From contig NZ_CADIKI010000008.1 of the NCBI RefSeq assembly GCF_902859935.1, positions 267,058 to 331,057 on the forward strand: DNA of 64,000 nt, written 5' to 3'. Below, piece by piece: positions 27,586 to 37,298 of the stretch. The position numbers were made by a program, and so were the translations under genes. Origin of the DNA: Paraburkholderia fynbosensis. Its GTDB lineage: Bacteria > Pseudomonadota > Gammaproteobacteria > Burkholderiales > Burkholderiaceae. Every line of letters begins with the position of its first letter. Position 1 is the stretch's first letter. Under the pieces are notes generated by a model that did no database searches, was not told the DNA's origin, and saw nothing but the letters and a program-made list of their open reading frames with translations.

Positions 27586-29184
27586 ATGTTTCACCAACTA
27601 CTCACCCCGGTCGCCAATGCGCTATTGCCTTCGTTCCTTGTCGCCGCGTTGCCGATCATCGTCGTCCTGCTGCTGCTCGGCTGGGCGCGCAGGCCAGCCT
27701 GGCAGGCGTCGCTCGCGGGGCTGATCGTCGGTCTGATCGTCGCGATTACAGTGTGGCGGTTGCCGGTCGGGCTCGCGTTCAACTCGGTGTTCGCGGGCGT
27801 GGTGTTCGCCTGCTGGCCGGTCATGTGGATCGTGGTTACGGCGATCTTGCTGTACAACGTCGCGCAACGCTCGGGCCGCTTCGCGGCCTTTCGCATGTGG
27901 ATGATCGACAACCTGCCGAATGACCGGCGGGTCGTGCTGGTCGTGGTCGGCTTTTCATTCGGCGCGTTGCTCGAAGGGATTTCCGGCTTCGGCACTCCCG
28001 TCGCCATTACCAGTTCGCTGCTGATCCTGCTCGGCTTTCCCACCCTCGAAGCGCTCACCTTTACGCTGATCTTCAACACGGCGCCGGTCGCGTTCGGCGC
28101 GCTCGGCGTACCGATCACCGTGCTCGGCGCGGTGACGCATCTGCCGTCCGATCTGCTCGCGAAGATGGTCGGCCGCCAGTTGCCGTTCTTCGCACTGCTG
28201 CTGCCCTTCTATGTGATCGCGGTGTATGCGGGCTTTCGCAACATGCTGCGCGTGTGGCCGGTGCTGCTGGTGTCGGGCGCGAGCTTCGCGCTGACGCAGT
28301 TCATCGCGTCGAACTACGTGAACTACAGCCTGACCGACGTGTTGTCGTCGATGGTGTCGCTGATTCTGACGATCGCATTCCTGCGCATCTGGAAGCCTGC
28401 TGCCGATCCCAAATTCGCGATCAGCGTCGACCGGATCGGCGAGGTGCGCGGCAAGATCAGCGGCGGCCAGGGCTGGTATCCGTGGATCATCGTGTCAGTC
28501 GTGGTGATCGTGTGGACCATCGCGAGAGTCTTCACGATCGGCGACGTCAAGATACCGTGGCCGGGGCTCGACAAGGCCGTGTTCATCACGCTGTACAACA
28601 CGCCGTATGGCGCGGTGTGGGACTTCCAGCCGCTCGCCACCGGCACGGCGATTCTGGTCGCGGCGCTCATCACGACGTTCGTGGTCGGCCTGAGCGCGCG
28701 CGAATTCGGCAAGGCGGTCGCCGACACGTGGGTGCAGACGCGCATCGCCATTCTGACGGTGGCGACCATCGTCGGGCTCGCCTATCTGATGAACTACTCG
28801 GGGCTCACCTATACGCTCGGTCTCGGCGTCGCGTCGGTGGGTCCGTTCTTTCCGCTGGTGTCGGCCTTCCTCGGCTGGATCGCGGTGTTCCTGTCGGGCA
28901 GCGATACGTCGGGCAATGCGCTGTTCGGCAATCTCCAGGTGGTGGCGGCCAACCAGTTGAATCTGAGTCCGGTGCTGATGGCGGCGACCAATTCATCGGG
29001 CGGCGTGATGGGCAAGATGATCTCGCCGCAAAACATCTCGACCGGCGTGGCAACCACCGAGCTCAAAGGCAAGGAAGGTGTGGTGTTCGCGAAGACCTTC
29101 AAGCATTCGATTCTATTGACGGTGCTGCTCGGTTTGCTGGTGTGGGCGCAGCAGAATGTCTTGCAGTGGATGATTCCGCATTGA
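27586..29184 (+). CDS. lldP: L-lactate permease (LctP family)
   Basis: 532 residues from the ATG with an AAGGAG site; the frame runs on upstream without homology. LctP family, about 13-14 membrane helices. Typical blocks: FSFGALLEGISGFGTPVAITSSLL, FNTAPVAFGALGVPI, GSDTSGNALFGNLQ, NSSGGVMGKMISPQNISTGV. It imports lactate (and glycolate) with protons across the inner membrane. No lldD dehydrogenase or regulator is adjacent; a terminator follows at once, so it is monocistronic. Confidence 0.93.
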   Translation: MFHQLLTPVANALLPSFLVAALPIIVVLLLLGWARRPAWQASLAGLIVGLIVAITVWRLPVGLAFNSVFAGVVFACWPVMWIVVTAILLYNVAQRSGRFAAFRMWMIDNLPNDRRVVLVVVGFSFGALLEGISGFGTPVAITSSLLILLGFPTLEALTFTLIFNTAPVAFGALGVPITVLGAVTHLPSDLLAKMVGRQLPFFALLLPFYVIAVYAGFRNMLRVWPVLLVSGASFALTQFIASNYVNYSLTDVLSSMVSLILTIAFLRIWKPAADPKFAISVDRIGEVRGKISGGQGWYPWIIVSVVVIVWTIARVFTIGDVKIPWPGLDKAVFITLYNTPYGAVWDFQPLATGTAILVAALITTFVVGLSAREFGKAVADTWVQTRIAILTVATIVGLAYLMNYSGLTYTLGLGVASVGPFFPLVSAFLGWIAVFLSGSDTSGNALFGNLQVVAANQLNLSPVLMAATNSSGGVMGKMISPQNISTGVATTELKGKEGVVFAKTFKHSILLTVLLGLLVWAQQNVLQWMIPH

Positions 29185-29208
29185 TCGTTGATCTGGTTTG
29201 ATTTGCAT

Positions 29209-29252
29209 GTGCTCTGCTTGTCGACGTGGCGGGAAGCAGAGCACGGGTTTTT
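29209..29252 (+). terminator. rho-independent terminator of the lactate permease gene
   Basis: Perfect 11-bp arms GTGCTCTGCTT and AAGCAGAGCAC, 14-nt loop, followed by GGGTTTTTG. Confidence 0.85.
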
Positions 29253-29783
29253 GTGCGCGTCGCCAGAGGGGGCTGCATTGTCCAGGCGCTTGTTGGCTGG
29301 GCTTGAGTCGTTGGCGTGGTTCGTTGGTCTGCTTAGTTGCCTTCGGGCATTGCACGCGCGCAGCGCGTCCTACGATCAAGAAGCGCCTGCTTCCCCCTGC
29401 ATGCGCACGAAGCCCCGCCCTGCGCCTGGTGCCGCGGAAGAGCCCGCACAGACAAGGCGTTTCGACAAACAGACTTTGGCTGAAGCGCGGGGCCCGACCG
29501 ACAACGGCTGCCATGCCGCACTGCCGCAAAATGATTCACGCTTTGCGATAAACGCCCCACCCTTGGCAGGCGCCCAGTCCCCGCAGCCGCCGTATCGCAA
29601 TTTCTCTCACAACAGCGTGAGAAATGCTCGTTTTGCTCACGGCCCGACAACGCTTACGATCGTGGGCACCGGACGCCTCGATCTCCCGAATCTTGCCGTT
29701 TCATCTCAACCTGAAACGTTTCGCGTGATCGCGCTGGTACGATGCGCAGGCGTCCCGACTCAACCGCGCGCGGCGCCATCCCG
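29253..29783. other. intergenic, no supported gene
   Basis: A 530-bp stretch between the lactate permease terminator and the EamA gene. Frames on both strands read as low-complexity, with no domain. An inverted pair TCTCAC/GTGAGA with 6-nt spacing at 29605-29622 could be an operator for the EamA gene. Otherwise nothing seen. Confidence 0.45.
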
Positions 29784-30710
29784 ATGAAACCTCAAAACTT
29801 GCTGCAACTGCTGATCCTCGCTGCCCTGTGGGGCGCGTCGTTTCTGTTTATCCGCGTCGGCGTCACCGACTTCGGCGTGGCTCCGTTGATGGCGCTGCGC
29901 GTCGGCATCGGCGCGGCCTTTCTGCTGATCGTGCTGCTCGCGCGACGGCCGCTGCAACAATCGGCGGCGATCCTGCGCACGCGCGCCTTTCCACTGCTGG
30001 TGGTCGGCATCCTGAATTCGGCGGCGCCGTTCTGCCTGTTCGCCTACGCCGAATTGACGCTGTCGGCGGGCGTCACCTCGGTGATCAACGCGACCACACC
30101 GCTGTGGGGCGCGCTGGTCGGCTTTGTCTGGCTGCGCGACCGGCTGAGCGCGCTGCGTACGCTCGGTCTCGTGATCGGCTTTCTCGGCGTATTGATGCTG
30201 GTATGGGATCAGATCGCCACGCCGAACGGTGCGGCCGCCACGCCGCTGACCACTGCGCTCGCGGCCGGCGCGGCGCTCGGCGCGACCCTGCTGTATGGCA
30301 TCGCGGCGAACTACACCAAGCGCCACCTGACCGGCGTCGATGCGCTAACCGTCGCCGCCGGCACGATGACCGGCGCGACCATCGTCTTGCTGCCGCTCGC
30401 CGTGATGTTTTGGCCGGCCGCGCCGATCTCGCTGCACGCGTGGGGCGCGGTGATCGCGCTCGGCGTCGCGTGCACCGGCGTCGCGTACATGCTGTTCTTC
30501 CACCTGATCGCGGTGGCCGGGCCGGCGCGTGCCATCACCGTCACGTTCGTGATTCCGATCTTCGGCATTCTGTGGGGCGCGCTGTTTCTCGGCGAAGGCG
30601 TGTCGCCCGGCATGATGGAAGGCTGCGCCGTGATTCTGGTCGGGACCGCGCTCGCCACCGGCGTAATCAAGCGTTTGCCGTGGATCGGCACGCGCCGGGC
30701 CGATACCTGA
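29784..30710 (+). CDS. EamA-family (DMT) transporter
   Basis: 308 residues from the ATG at 29784; an upstream ATG at 29742 would add 14 charged residues and has no better site. Ten helices in two EamA repeats: LILAALWGASFLFIRVGV at the start and FVIPIFGILWGALFLGEGVSPGMMEGCAVILVGTALA near the end. Inner-membrane exporter of unknown substrate, distinct from the YedA-like paralogue at 21.7-22.6 kb. Single gene. Confidence 0.88.
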   Translation: MKPQNLLQLLILAALWGASFLFIRVGVTDFGVAPLMALRVGIGAAFLLIVLLARRPLQQSAAILRTRAFPLLVVGILNSAAPFCLFAYAELTLSAGVTSVINATTPLWGALVGFVWLRDRLSALRTLGLVIGFLGVLMLVWDQIATPNGAAATPLTTALAAGAALGATLLYGIAANYTKRHLTGVDALTVAAGTMTGATIVLLPLAVMFWPAAPISLHAWGAVIALGVACTGVAYMLFFHLIAVAGPARAITVTFVIPIFGILWGALFLGEGVSPGMMEGCAVILVGTALATGVIKRLPWIGTRRADT

Positions 30711-30932
30711 AAACCGTTTCGCGCGACGCCGCCAGTCTCGAAGCGGCCCCCCAGATGAGCGCCAAATGAGCAGGCTTGCTGCCCACGCCTGCCGAGCTCA
30801 GGTTGATCACGCTCACAGGAGAGGAGCTAAAGACGTACGCATCGCCGGGAGGCGACCGTCGGCATCCAGTCGCAGCGCCTACGCGCTCGACGAACAACCG
30901 GACGCCAGTGCCTGCGCATAGCCCCGTGCCCG

Positions 30933-30972
30933 AAAAAAAACCGCCCGGGACATCCGTGCCGGGCGGTTTCTC
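30933..30972 (-). terminator. rho-independent terminator of bamC
   Basis: Stem CCGCCCGG/CCGGGCGG with a 10-nt loop and a run of eight T on the minus strand; it also has a short T stretch on the plus strand and may be bidirectional. The rest of the 30711-31013 spacer shows no gene. Confidence 0.88.
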
Positions 30973-31013
30973 AAACATCAGTTTCGTCTGTTATCTGCTC
31001 AGGCTTTGCCCGC

Positions 31014-32249
31014 TCAGTGCAGCTGCTCAACCATCAGACTCATGATCTGCTTGGCCTGCGAGCTTTCGTCGATCGCACCCTTGTCGTCGACCACGGCCAC
31101 ACGCGTCTGGTCCGGCGTCACCGCGCGCACGTTCACGCGATACTGCTTGGCCACCTTCTCCTTCTTGCCGTGGAACACCTGGCTCCAGAAGCCCTGTTCC
31201 GCCGAGGACATATCCTTCGGATCGACGTAACGGACGAAGTACAGGCCGCGGCTCAGATCGCGGTCGTCGACGGTGAAGTTGCTGCGGTCGAGCGCGAGGC
31301 CCACGCGCAGCCACGCACGGTCATACGGTTCGCCGAGCGTGAGTTCGGTCGACGAGAGCTGCGCCGAAGCATTCGCCGAACCCGCATCCGGCATCGGCTG
31401 TTGCGCCGACAGCGCGACGTTCTGCGCCGCCGTGGCCGCCGCGGCCGACTTCGCACCTGCGCCCGCCGCGTTCGGCGCCGCTTGGGTGCCGGCGGGCGAC
31501 AGTTCAGCGGTTTGCCCACCACCGGACTTCGAGCGCGAATCGGCCAGCGCAAGCGCCGCCATCAGGCGCTTCAGATATTCCTGTTCGAGAGCCGGATCGT
31601 TCGGCTTCGGCTGCCACTGGCTCGAATCGTTGTTCGTGCCGGTGAGCGCCTCGCGCATGCCCTTCTGGCTGATGAACACGTAGGTTCCGCCGTTCGGTGC
31701 CGCTTCGAGACGCGTGCGGTACTTGTTGCGCTCCGAGGTCACATAGCTGTTGCCCATTGCCTTGGACAGCGTGTTGCGGATCAGGCCGTCGCTGATTTGC
31801 GCGTGCGACTCGTTCCAGTCGGTTTCCATCACGCCCTTGTCGCGCTGGTCGACCACCAGCAGGAAGCCCTGTTCCTGCCAGAAGCGGCGGATCTGCTCCC
31901 ACGCCTGAGCGGGCGCCTTGTTGTCGATCACGAGCCAGCTTTCCGTGCCGTCGCGCTGGATATGCATGCCGCTGACCTGCGGCACGACCGCCACGTTATT
32001 GCTCGCCGACGGCGCTTGCGCCTGAACCTGCTTGAGCGCGGACAACGAGGTTTCGCCGCCTTGCGGGGGCAACGAACGCTGATCGGCCGTCTCGTCGATC
32101 ATGTTCGGCGGGACGGCAAGTGACACCTGCTTTGATTTGGAGTCGCTCTTGTAGTCGATTTTGGTCGGCGACGAAGTGCCGCAGCCGGCGACCAGCCCGC
32201 CTGCCATCAGCATTACTGCAAACCGCTTGGTAAGACGAAGATCAGTCAT
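31014..32249 (-). CDS. bamC: outer membrane assembly lipoprotein BamC (NlpB)
   Basis: 411 residues. Lipobox GGLVAGC (C23), then the unstructured BamD-binding N-terminal stretch and two helix-grip domains: the first around SWLVIDNKAPAQAWEQIRRFWQEQG to TYVFISQKGM, the second from LTLGEPYDRAWLRVGLALDRSNFTVDDRDLSRGLYFVRYVDP to the end. An alanine-rich linker joins them. It is a component of the Bam machine that folds outer-membrane beta-barrels. Usually found after dapA in this group; here dapA is not adjacent. GGAAGGA ribosome site; own terminator. Confidence 0.93.
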   Translation of the reverse strand: MTDLRLTKRFAVMLMAGGLVAGCGTSSPTKIDYKSDSKSKQVSLAVPPNMIDETADQRSLPPQGGETSLSALKQVQAQAPSASNNVAVVPQVSGMHIQRDGTESWLVIDNKAPAQAWEQIRRFWQEQGFLLVVDQRDKGVMETDWNESHAQISDGLIRNTLSKAMGNSYVTSERNKYRTRLEAAPNGGTYVFISQKGMREALTGTNNDSSQWQPKPNDPALEQEYLKRLMAALALADSRSKSGGGQTAELSPAGTQAAPNAAGAGAKSAAAATAAQNVALSAQQPMPDAGSANASAQLSSTELTLGEPYDRAWLRVGLALDRSNFTVDDRDLSRGLYFVRYVDPKDMSSAEQGFWSQVFHGKKEKVAKQYRVNVRAVTPDQTRVAVVDDKGAIDESSQAKQIMSLMVEQLH

Positions 32250-32708
32250 GTTCGGGGAATCCTTCCGCTACGCCACGGCAAGTTTCCGTGGATCAACCCA
32301 ACATTTTACCGGTCCCGGCGAGCCGTGTGCAAAAACTGGGGTTTGCCCGCCCAATTGAACGGCATGTGGCGTGCGCAGAACGCGTCGCAGAGCCCCCCTG
32401 CACAGAGTCCACGCGCTTATCTTCGGCGCACCTTCGCCAAGAAAAAAACGCGTTGCGCTCACGGCGGACAATCGCTTGCGCGCCGCACATTTAACATTTG
32501 CCAACATTTCCTACTGCCGCGTAGGTTCACCTCAATAACCTTGTCAGATCTTTGTTTCAAAAGCCTTTTCCTCTGCCGGCCCGTCACGCATTTTGACCCG
32601 GCATCGAGCGGCGACGACATGCGCCGTGATGGTCAGCAAACCCCGGATGTTACCGTTACCTCCGCATCTCAATAAAACCGGAACAAGCCGGCTCGCGAGG
32701 CAGACGCC
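32250..32708. other. intergenic, no supported gene
   Basis: Divergent spacer between bamC and the DUF2844 gene, with a locally A+T-richer part (32490-32580) that likely contains promoters. No gene recognised. Confidence 0.5.
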
Positions 32709-33173
32709 ATGTCAAAGTCCCGTTTCTCTCCCTCTCTGGCCGCTTTCGCGCTTGCGCTAGGCGCGCTGTGTACGAGCGCCGGTGCGCAGGCCGAATTGGG
32801 CGGCACGATGCCGGGTCAGCCGAACCCGACCGCGACCGCGCCGCGCACGCTGCTGAACGGTGCGCTGCGCGTGCGCACGCTGACCGATGCCGGCAACACC
32901 ACCATTAACGAGTACGCGACGAGCGCCGGTCAGATCATCGGCTACGCGTGGGAAGGCCCGACCATGCCGGATCTGCGCACGCTGCTCGGCAAGTACGCCG
33001 ACTCGTACCTTGCGGGGGCTGCCACGCCAGCGGCGGGCGCCAATCTGCACAATTCGCGAATCGCGCGGCCGGACGTGATCGTCGAATCCGGGGGGCCGAT
33101 GCGCGGCTATGTGGGACGCGCGTGGCTGCCCGCGGCGCTACCGCCCGGCGTGACCGCGGACGACCTGCAGTAA
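32709..33173 (+). CDS. DUF2844 secreted protein
   Basis: 154 residues with a signal peptide, cleavage likely after AQA (28/29). The mature part has the DUF2844 pattern: LNGALRVRTLTDAGNTTINEY, AGQIIGYAWEGPTMPDLRTLLG, YVGRAWLPAALPPGVTADDLQ. Periplasmic or secreted; function unknown. It is 44 bp upstream of the DUF3443 gene, an arrangement repeatedly found in Burkholderia, so the two probably act together. Confidence 0.87.
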   Translation: MSKSRFSPSLAAFALALGALCTSAGAQAELGGTMPGQPNPTATAPRTLLNGALRVRTLTDAGNTTINEYATSAGQIIGYAWEGPTMPDLRTLLGKYADSYLAGAATPAAGANLHNSRIARPDVIVESGGPMRGYVGRAWLPAALPPGVTADDLQ

Positions 33174-33217
33174 GCGCACGCCCAATAGAACAACCCTTCG
33201 ACGATCGACACCCCACC

Positions 33218-34492
33218 ATGAAACCCTCCGTCCGACTTTGCGCCCTCTTCCTCGCCTGTGCGGCCTTGACAGGTTGCGGCGGTGGAGGCGGCGGCTCGCC
33301 ACAGAGTTCGTCGCAGGCGGGCGCCGCCAGCAGTCCAGGCGCCGCCAGCACACCGGCAAGCGGCGGCTCGCCTGGCGCGGGCAACACCAGCGCGAACCTG
33401 AATGTGCCGCAGTCGAACACGCCGAACGTCCAGCCGATCGCGGTCAATGTCGCGCCCGGACTGACACGCAACATGCTGACGACCAGCGTCACCCTCTGCC
33501 AGGCTGGCACCGACAATTGCGCGACGGTCGACGATATTCAGGTCGACACCGGCTCGAATGGCTTGCGGATTCTCGCCTCCGCGCTGCCGGCGAGCCTGGC
33601 GCTTGCGGCCGTGCCGTCGGGTAGCGGCGTCACCGGCGAATGCGCGGTGTTCGGCAGCGGCTACGCATGGGGCGCGGTGCGTAGCGCGGACGTCCGCATG
33701 GCCGGCCAGGTAGCCGCGTCGATCCCGGTCCATCTGATCGCTGACACGGCGCTGCCCAGCGTGCCCGCCGATTGCGCCAGCTCCGGCCCGGCGATGCTGA
33801 CGGTTGCCGGCCTGCGCGGCAACGGCATTCTCGGCATCGGCCTGTTCACGGCCGACTGCGGCAGCGGCTGCGCAAACGCTGCACTGCCTCGCTGGTACTA
33901 CCGTTGCGACGCCAACGGCGCCTGCGTGGCGAGCGCGCAGGCGCTCGCGCAACAGGTCGCCAATCCCGTGAGCCACTTTGCGCTCGACAACAACGGCGTA
34001 GTGATCGACCTGCCCGCGATCCCCGACAGGGGTGCGCTCAGCGTGTCCGGCTCGCTGATCTTCGGCATCGGCACCCAGGCGAACAACATGCTCGGCGGCG
34101 CCAGCATCGTCAAGGCAAATGCGATGAACGGCTACCTGGTTACCAACGCCGCCGGCCAAACCTACGCGCAAAGCTATATCGACAGCGGCTCGAACGGACT
34201 CTTCTTTCGCAACACCCAGTTCCCACAGTGCGGCTTCTGGTACTGCCCAAGCTCGATGCAAACGGTCAGCGCTGCGATTGTCGGGGTTGACGGCGCCTCG
34301 AGCGCGGTGTCGTTCCCGGTGGGCAATTCGACCGCGTTGTTCGCCTCGCCGAACAACGCGTTCAACAGTCTTGCCGGCACTACCGCCCGTGGCTTCGGCT
34401 GGGGCTTGCCGTTCTTCTACGGCCGGCGCGTTTATACGGCGATCGCCTCGCGCAATACGTCGGCCGGCCAAGGTCCTTACTACGCGTTCTGA
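33218..34492 (+). CDS. DUF3443 lipoprotein with bilobal pepsin-like signature
   Basis: 424 residues from the ATG at 33218, where a signal with lipobox ALTGC (C20) begins. A Gly/Ser/Ala linker (21-60) precedes the folded part. Two motifs stand out: DTGSNGLRI with D110 and DSGSNGLFF with D322, separated by 212 residues. Between them lies NGILGIGLF (202-210), and GSLIFGIGT lies near 278. This is the order found in pepsin-like aspartic peptidases (DTGSS, ILGLG, then a second D[ST]G). Whether it is an active protease is inference. Extracytoplasmic; forms a unit with the DUF2844 gene. Confidence 0.85.
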   Translation: MKPSVRLCALFLACAALTGCGGGGGGSPQSSSQAGAASSPGAASTPASGGSPGAGNTSANLNVPQSNTPNVQPIAVNVAPGLTRNMLTTSVTLCQAGTDNCATVDDIQVDTGSNGLRILASALPASLALAAVPSGSGVTGECAVFGSGYAWGAVRSADVRMAGQVAASIPVHLIADTALPSVPADCASSGPAMLTVAGLRGNGILGIGLFTADCGSGCANAALPRWYYRCDANGACVASAQALAQQVANPVSHFALDNNGVVIDLPAIPDRGALSVSGSLIFGIGTQANNMLGGASIVKANAMNGYLVTNAAGQTYAQSYIDSGSNGLFFRNTQFPQCGFWYCPSSMQTVSAAIVGVDGASSAVSFPVGNSTALFASPNNAFNSLAGTTARGFGWGLPFFYGRRVYTAIASRNTSAGQGPYYAF

Positions 34493-34646
34493 ATGATGCT
34501 CGATCACGGCACGCTGCCAGTATAGGTCCGAGTCCGCGCGGAAATTTCCCAAATTGGTCGAGGGAGAGAATTTGATATGGGGCGGCGGCGATAATTCGGG
34601 AACCGGCTAGCTTTTCGCTTCAAGATACGCTTCGCGATAGTTAGTC

Positions 34647-36557
34647 ATGCCTATCTTCGAACACCATCCGATGGAAGAACCTACCTTTTCGCTCGACAAC
34701 TTCGAACAACTCGTCTACACGCGGCAGTACGTCCAGGCGTCGGTTCAACTCATCGCCGCGCTGGCGCTCCTGCAACAGAAGCATGGCAAGCTCGACGAGC
34801 GCTTTCTCGCGTCGGGCATGCTCGACCTGCCGCCGGCCGAGCAGCATCGGCGCTTCTGCACGCGCCTCGCGAGCGCGGCCTCCACGCTGTTCGCCGACCC
34901 GCAATTCGACTTGCCGCCTGCGTGCTTCAGGCTGTTTCTCACGCTGCACGAATGGACCGGGCTGGTGTTCTCCACCACGGCGTTCGGCAACGCGGACCAC
35001 GTCGTGCGTTATCTGAATCCGCGTGGCCCGGAGAATGCGCAGTTCCTGGCCGGCGACCGATTCGTCGAAAAGCTCTGCGCGCTCTATTCGACCGAGTCGG
35101 AACTGGAGCTCGACTTCGCCGCGCTGTGGGCCTACGACAAAACGCTCGCCGCCAGTCTCGCGCTCGTCCTGCTGGCGCCGACGTTCAAGGGCTCGGCGAA
35201 CGCGCACCTGAAACGCGAGGCGCTGATCGAATGGCTGCCTGGCAAACTGCGGCAGATCGACGACCTCGACGACCTGCCGACAGCGTTGCTGCACAACGCC
35301 TACATGTTCTGCAGTTACGCTGATACGCCGCGCCGCCATGAAATCAAGCGCGACATCAACGCGCTCGTGCGACACAAGCTCGTGCAATTGGGGCTGACCG
35401 ATCTGCCCGCGCCACAGCCGGCGCACGCGAGACGCGCACGCGCCCCGTCGCGCGGCAAGAAACCGCTGATGATCGTCGTGCTGGAGTGGTTCAGCGGCGC
35501 CCATTCAATTTATCGCACCCACTCGCGCACGCTCGAAGCCGCGCGCGAACATTTCGAACTGGTGGGTTTTGGCTTCGGCTACGCGGTCGACGACCTAGGG
35601 CGGGCCGTGTTCGACCGCTTCATCGAACTGGACAAGCCGGAATACATCGGCGAATGCCTCGCGACGATCCGCGCGTTCGCCGCCGCCGAACAGCCTGAGG
35701 TGCTGTATATGCCGAGCGTCGGCATGTTCGTGCTGACCGTGTTCCTGTCGAACCTGCGCGTCGCGCCGCTGCAGATCGCCGGTCTCGGCCACCCCGCCAC
35801 CACGCATTCCGACAAGATCGACCGCGTCAGCGTCGAGGAAGACTATATCGGCAACCCCGCCTGCTTCAGCGAGCGGCTGATGAAACTACCGAAAGACGGA
35901 CAGCCGTATCGGCCGTCGGTGGCGCTACCTGAGATCGTCGCGCACCTTCCGTCCCCGCGCGAGCGGCTTGAGATCGTCATCACGGCAAGCGCGATGAAGC
36001 TCAATCCCGGCTTTCTCGACACGTGCCGCGAGATTGCCGCGCGTGCGCAGACACCCGTCGAATTTCACTTCATGAGCGGCGTGCTGCCTGGACTACCCCT
36101 CGACCGGATGCGCGCCGTGATCGGCCAGGCGTTGCCGGGTGCGCGCGTACACGGCTTTCACGACTACGCGGGCTATCTGGCGCGCGTCAATCGGGCGGAC
36201 CTGTTTCTCAGTCCGTTTCCGTTCGGCAATACCAACGGCATCGTCGATGCGTTGACGCTGGGGCTGCCCGGCGTCTGCAAGCGCGGAGCGGAAGTGTTCG
36301 AACGGATCGATAGCGCGTTGTTCGAGCGCGTGGCCATGCCGTCGTGGACCGTGGCGGACAGCGTCAACGAGTACGTCGTCGCCGCCGTGCGGATGATCGA
36401 TGCGCACGCCGAGCGCACGGCGTTGCGGCAGAGGTTGATCGACACGCGGGCGGTGCAGCGGTGTTTCGAGGGACGACCTCAGGCGTTCGGTGAATGCGTG
36501 TTGAGGCTCGTGCGGGATAAGACAAAACAACGGCTGGAGGCGATCGCAGAGCAATAA
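34647..36557 (+). CDS. HMW1C-like cytoplasmic N-glycosyltransferase (GT41)
   Basis: 636 residues, usual family length, no signal peptide or membrane span. An all-alpha N-terminal domain (to about 260) precedes a two-Rossmann GT-B part. Family blocks are clear: YMPSVGMFVLTVFLSNLR, QIAGLGHPATTHSDKID, VSVEEDYIGNPACFSERLMKLPKDG (in part), FPFGNTNGIVDALTLGLPGV, CKRGAEVFERIDSALFERV. HMW1C enzymes attach glucose from UDP-glucose to Asn in NX(S/T) of adhesins before export. No adhesin or two-partner-secretion gene is adjacent, so the substrate is unknown. Neither possible start has a good ribosome site; 34671 is the alternative. Confidence 0.87.
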   Translation: MPIFEHHPMEEPTFSLDNFEQLVYTRQYVQASVQLIAALALLQQKHGKLDERFLASGMLDLPPAEQHRRFCTRLASAASTLFADPQFDLPPACFRLFLTLHEWTGLVFSTTAFGNADHVVRYLNPRGPENAQFLAGDRFVEKLCALYSTESELELDFAALWAYDKTLAASLALVLLAPTFKGSANAHLKREALIEWLPGKLRQIDDLDDLPTALLHNAYMFCSYADTPRRHEIKRDINALVRHKLVQLGLTDLPAPQPAHARRARAPSRGKKPLMIVVLEWFSGAHSIYRTHSRTLEAAREHFELVGFGFGYAVDDLGRAVFDRFIELDKPEYIGECLATIRAFAAAEQPEVLYMPSVGMFVLTVFLSNLRVAPLQIAGLGHPATTHSDKIDRVSVEEDYIGNPACFSERLMKLPKDGQPYRPSVALPEIVAHLPSPRERLEIVITASAMKLNPGFLDTCREIAARAQTPVEFHFMSGVLPGLPLDRMRAVIGQALPGARVHGFHDYAGYLARVNRADLFLSPFPFGNTNGIVDALTLGLPGVCKRGAEVFERIDSALFERVAMPSWTVADSVNEYVVAAVRMIDAHAERTALRQRLIDTRAVQRCFEGRPQAFGECVLRLVRDKTKQRLEAIAEQ

Positions 36558-36629
36558 GCCGTATGGCGGAACTGGCAACGGACTCGAAGCGCGCATCCGG
36601 CCAGGCCGCAAACAGGCAGCCCCCGCGCA

Positions 36630-37118
36630 TCAACCCGCGGCGTCGCTAGCCGCTTGAGCGGGCGGCGCTGCGAGCTTGGCCGGCGCGAGCCAGCGGAACG
36701 CGTCGAGATCCTCGCCGTGAAATGTGCACTCGGCGGCGGCCGGCAGTCTCACGGTCTTCGGTTCAGCCGACTTCTTCGAGGACGCTTCCACACCAGAAGC
36801 TGCCGTCGCGCCCACAGCCGCGGCGTTTGCCTTCGCAGCCCCGCGCGCGGCGGACGCGGCCCGCGCGGCCGAAGCCTGCGTGGCGGCCGCTACTTCCGAA
36901 GCCGTCATCACATGCTCGATCGTTCCTTCGACCACCACGCGCGAGCCGCGGATGGCGGCGGCCCGATGCGCGACCTTCAGCGAATCAGACGAGGTGGCGG
37001 CCAGCTTGCTTCGCATCAACTGCTCGCATGCACCCGAGTTCCTGGAGACGGACGTGCAGGCCGCCAGCAGCGCGGCTGCGGTCGTGACGCAGGCGATAGA
37101 GAGAATCCGAATCTTCAT
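36630..37118 (-). CDS. alanine-rich lipoprotein, unknown function
   Basis: 162 residues. Signal with lipobox LLAAC (C21). The middle (77-115) is an alanine-dominated helix-forming stretch; two further cysteines (31 and about 137) may form a disulfide. No family recognised. It converges on the glycosyltransferase gene and is followed upstream by another small secreted protein on the same strand. Confidence 0.7.
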   Translation of the reverse strand: MKIRILSIACVTTAAALLAACTSVSRNSGACEQLMRSKLAATSSDSLKVAHRAAAIRGSRVVVEGTIEHVMTASEVAAATQASAARAASAARGAAKANAAAVGATAASGVEASSKKSAEPKTVRLPAAAECTFHGEDLDAFRWLAPAKLAAPPAQAASDAAG

Positions 37119-37298
37119 TGATGTTCCGTTTTTGAAGCCGTCGGGAATTGTAGCTTACGGACCCGTCCGTCGGCGTCGGAACCGCATGCCGGTTGTCTTC
37201 CGCGACAGACTGGTTCATCGCGCCTCCCAGCAACGCACCTGACAGAGCGACGGCCTGGCTGCGGTGGCTCGCCGGCGCCGTGTCGGCCAGATGCTCCG

